This document shows positions 5,281 to 5,319 of a stretch of 5,319 nucleotides of DNA, piece by piece. The stretch spans positions 1-5,319 of the forward strand of contig JACSSI010000403.1 in assembly GCA_014879345.1 (NCBI GenBank). The letters run 5' to 3'. The stretch is from Anaerolineae bacterium (GTDB lineage Bacteria; Chloroflexota; Anaerolineae; Promineifilales; Promineifilaceae). The position numbers and the translations under genes were made by a program. The notes beneath the pieces were generated by a model. It had not been told where the DNA came from and did no database searches. It saw nothing but the letters and a program-made list of their open reading frames with translations. Position 1 is the first letter of the stretch, and each line of letters opens with the position of its first letter.

Positions 5281-5319
5281 AATAAATTTTGTACCTTAAC
5301 AAGATAAAAGAGAAAAATA

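Noticed and set aside
1..5319. Mobile element, CRISPR array, phage or defence genes
   Set aside because: No transposase, integrase, spaced direct repeats or defence domains were seen; the tandem arrays have no spacers.

Overview
The window carries four protein-coding genes in two divergent pairs, all of them sensory or regulatory in character. Leftward (minus strand) run an iron-containing alcohol dehydrogenase family protein of the ErcA type (GTG start at 2902, stop at 1745) and, immediately behind it, a soluble PAS-PAS histidine kinase ending at 148. Rightward (plus strand) run a membrane-bound NarL/DesK-type histidine kinase (3310-4566) and a NarL/LuxR-type response regulator (4553-5248), which overlap by 14 bases. 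The two pairs are separated by a 407-base divergent intergenic region that holds a perfect 8+1+8 inverted repeat and otherwise no convincing gene. The left 147 bases are non-coding and contain two different short tandem-repeat arrays and a long dyad.

The organism is most likely a moderate-GC environmental bacterium. Protein style and gene context suggest Chloroflexota (Anaerolineae-like), but this is an impression rather than proof. A 10-base palindrome, AACGGCCGTT, occurs seven times perfectly, all inside genes. About 0.005 copies would be expected by chance at even base composition, so it looks like a genome-wide highly iterated palindrome and may be a lineage signature.

Functionally, the window resembles the Erc part of the regulatory network that controls alcohol oxidation in Pseudomonas. 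There, an Fe-ADH-like protein (ErcA), cytoplasmic sensor kinases without their own regulators (ErcS/ErcS') and NarL-family regulators act together. Here the ErcA homologue is probably co-transcribed and translationally coupled with the PAS kinase, while a complete membrane kinase/regulator pair sits back to back. The inferred model is that ErcA and the PAS kinase sense a small alcohol or aldehyde, or redox state, and that the NarL-type pair provides the transcriptional output. Whether the two halves communicate cannot be decided from sequence.
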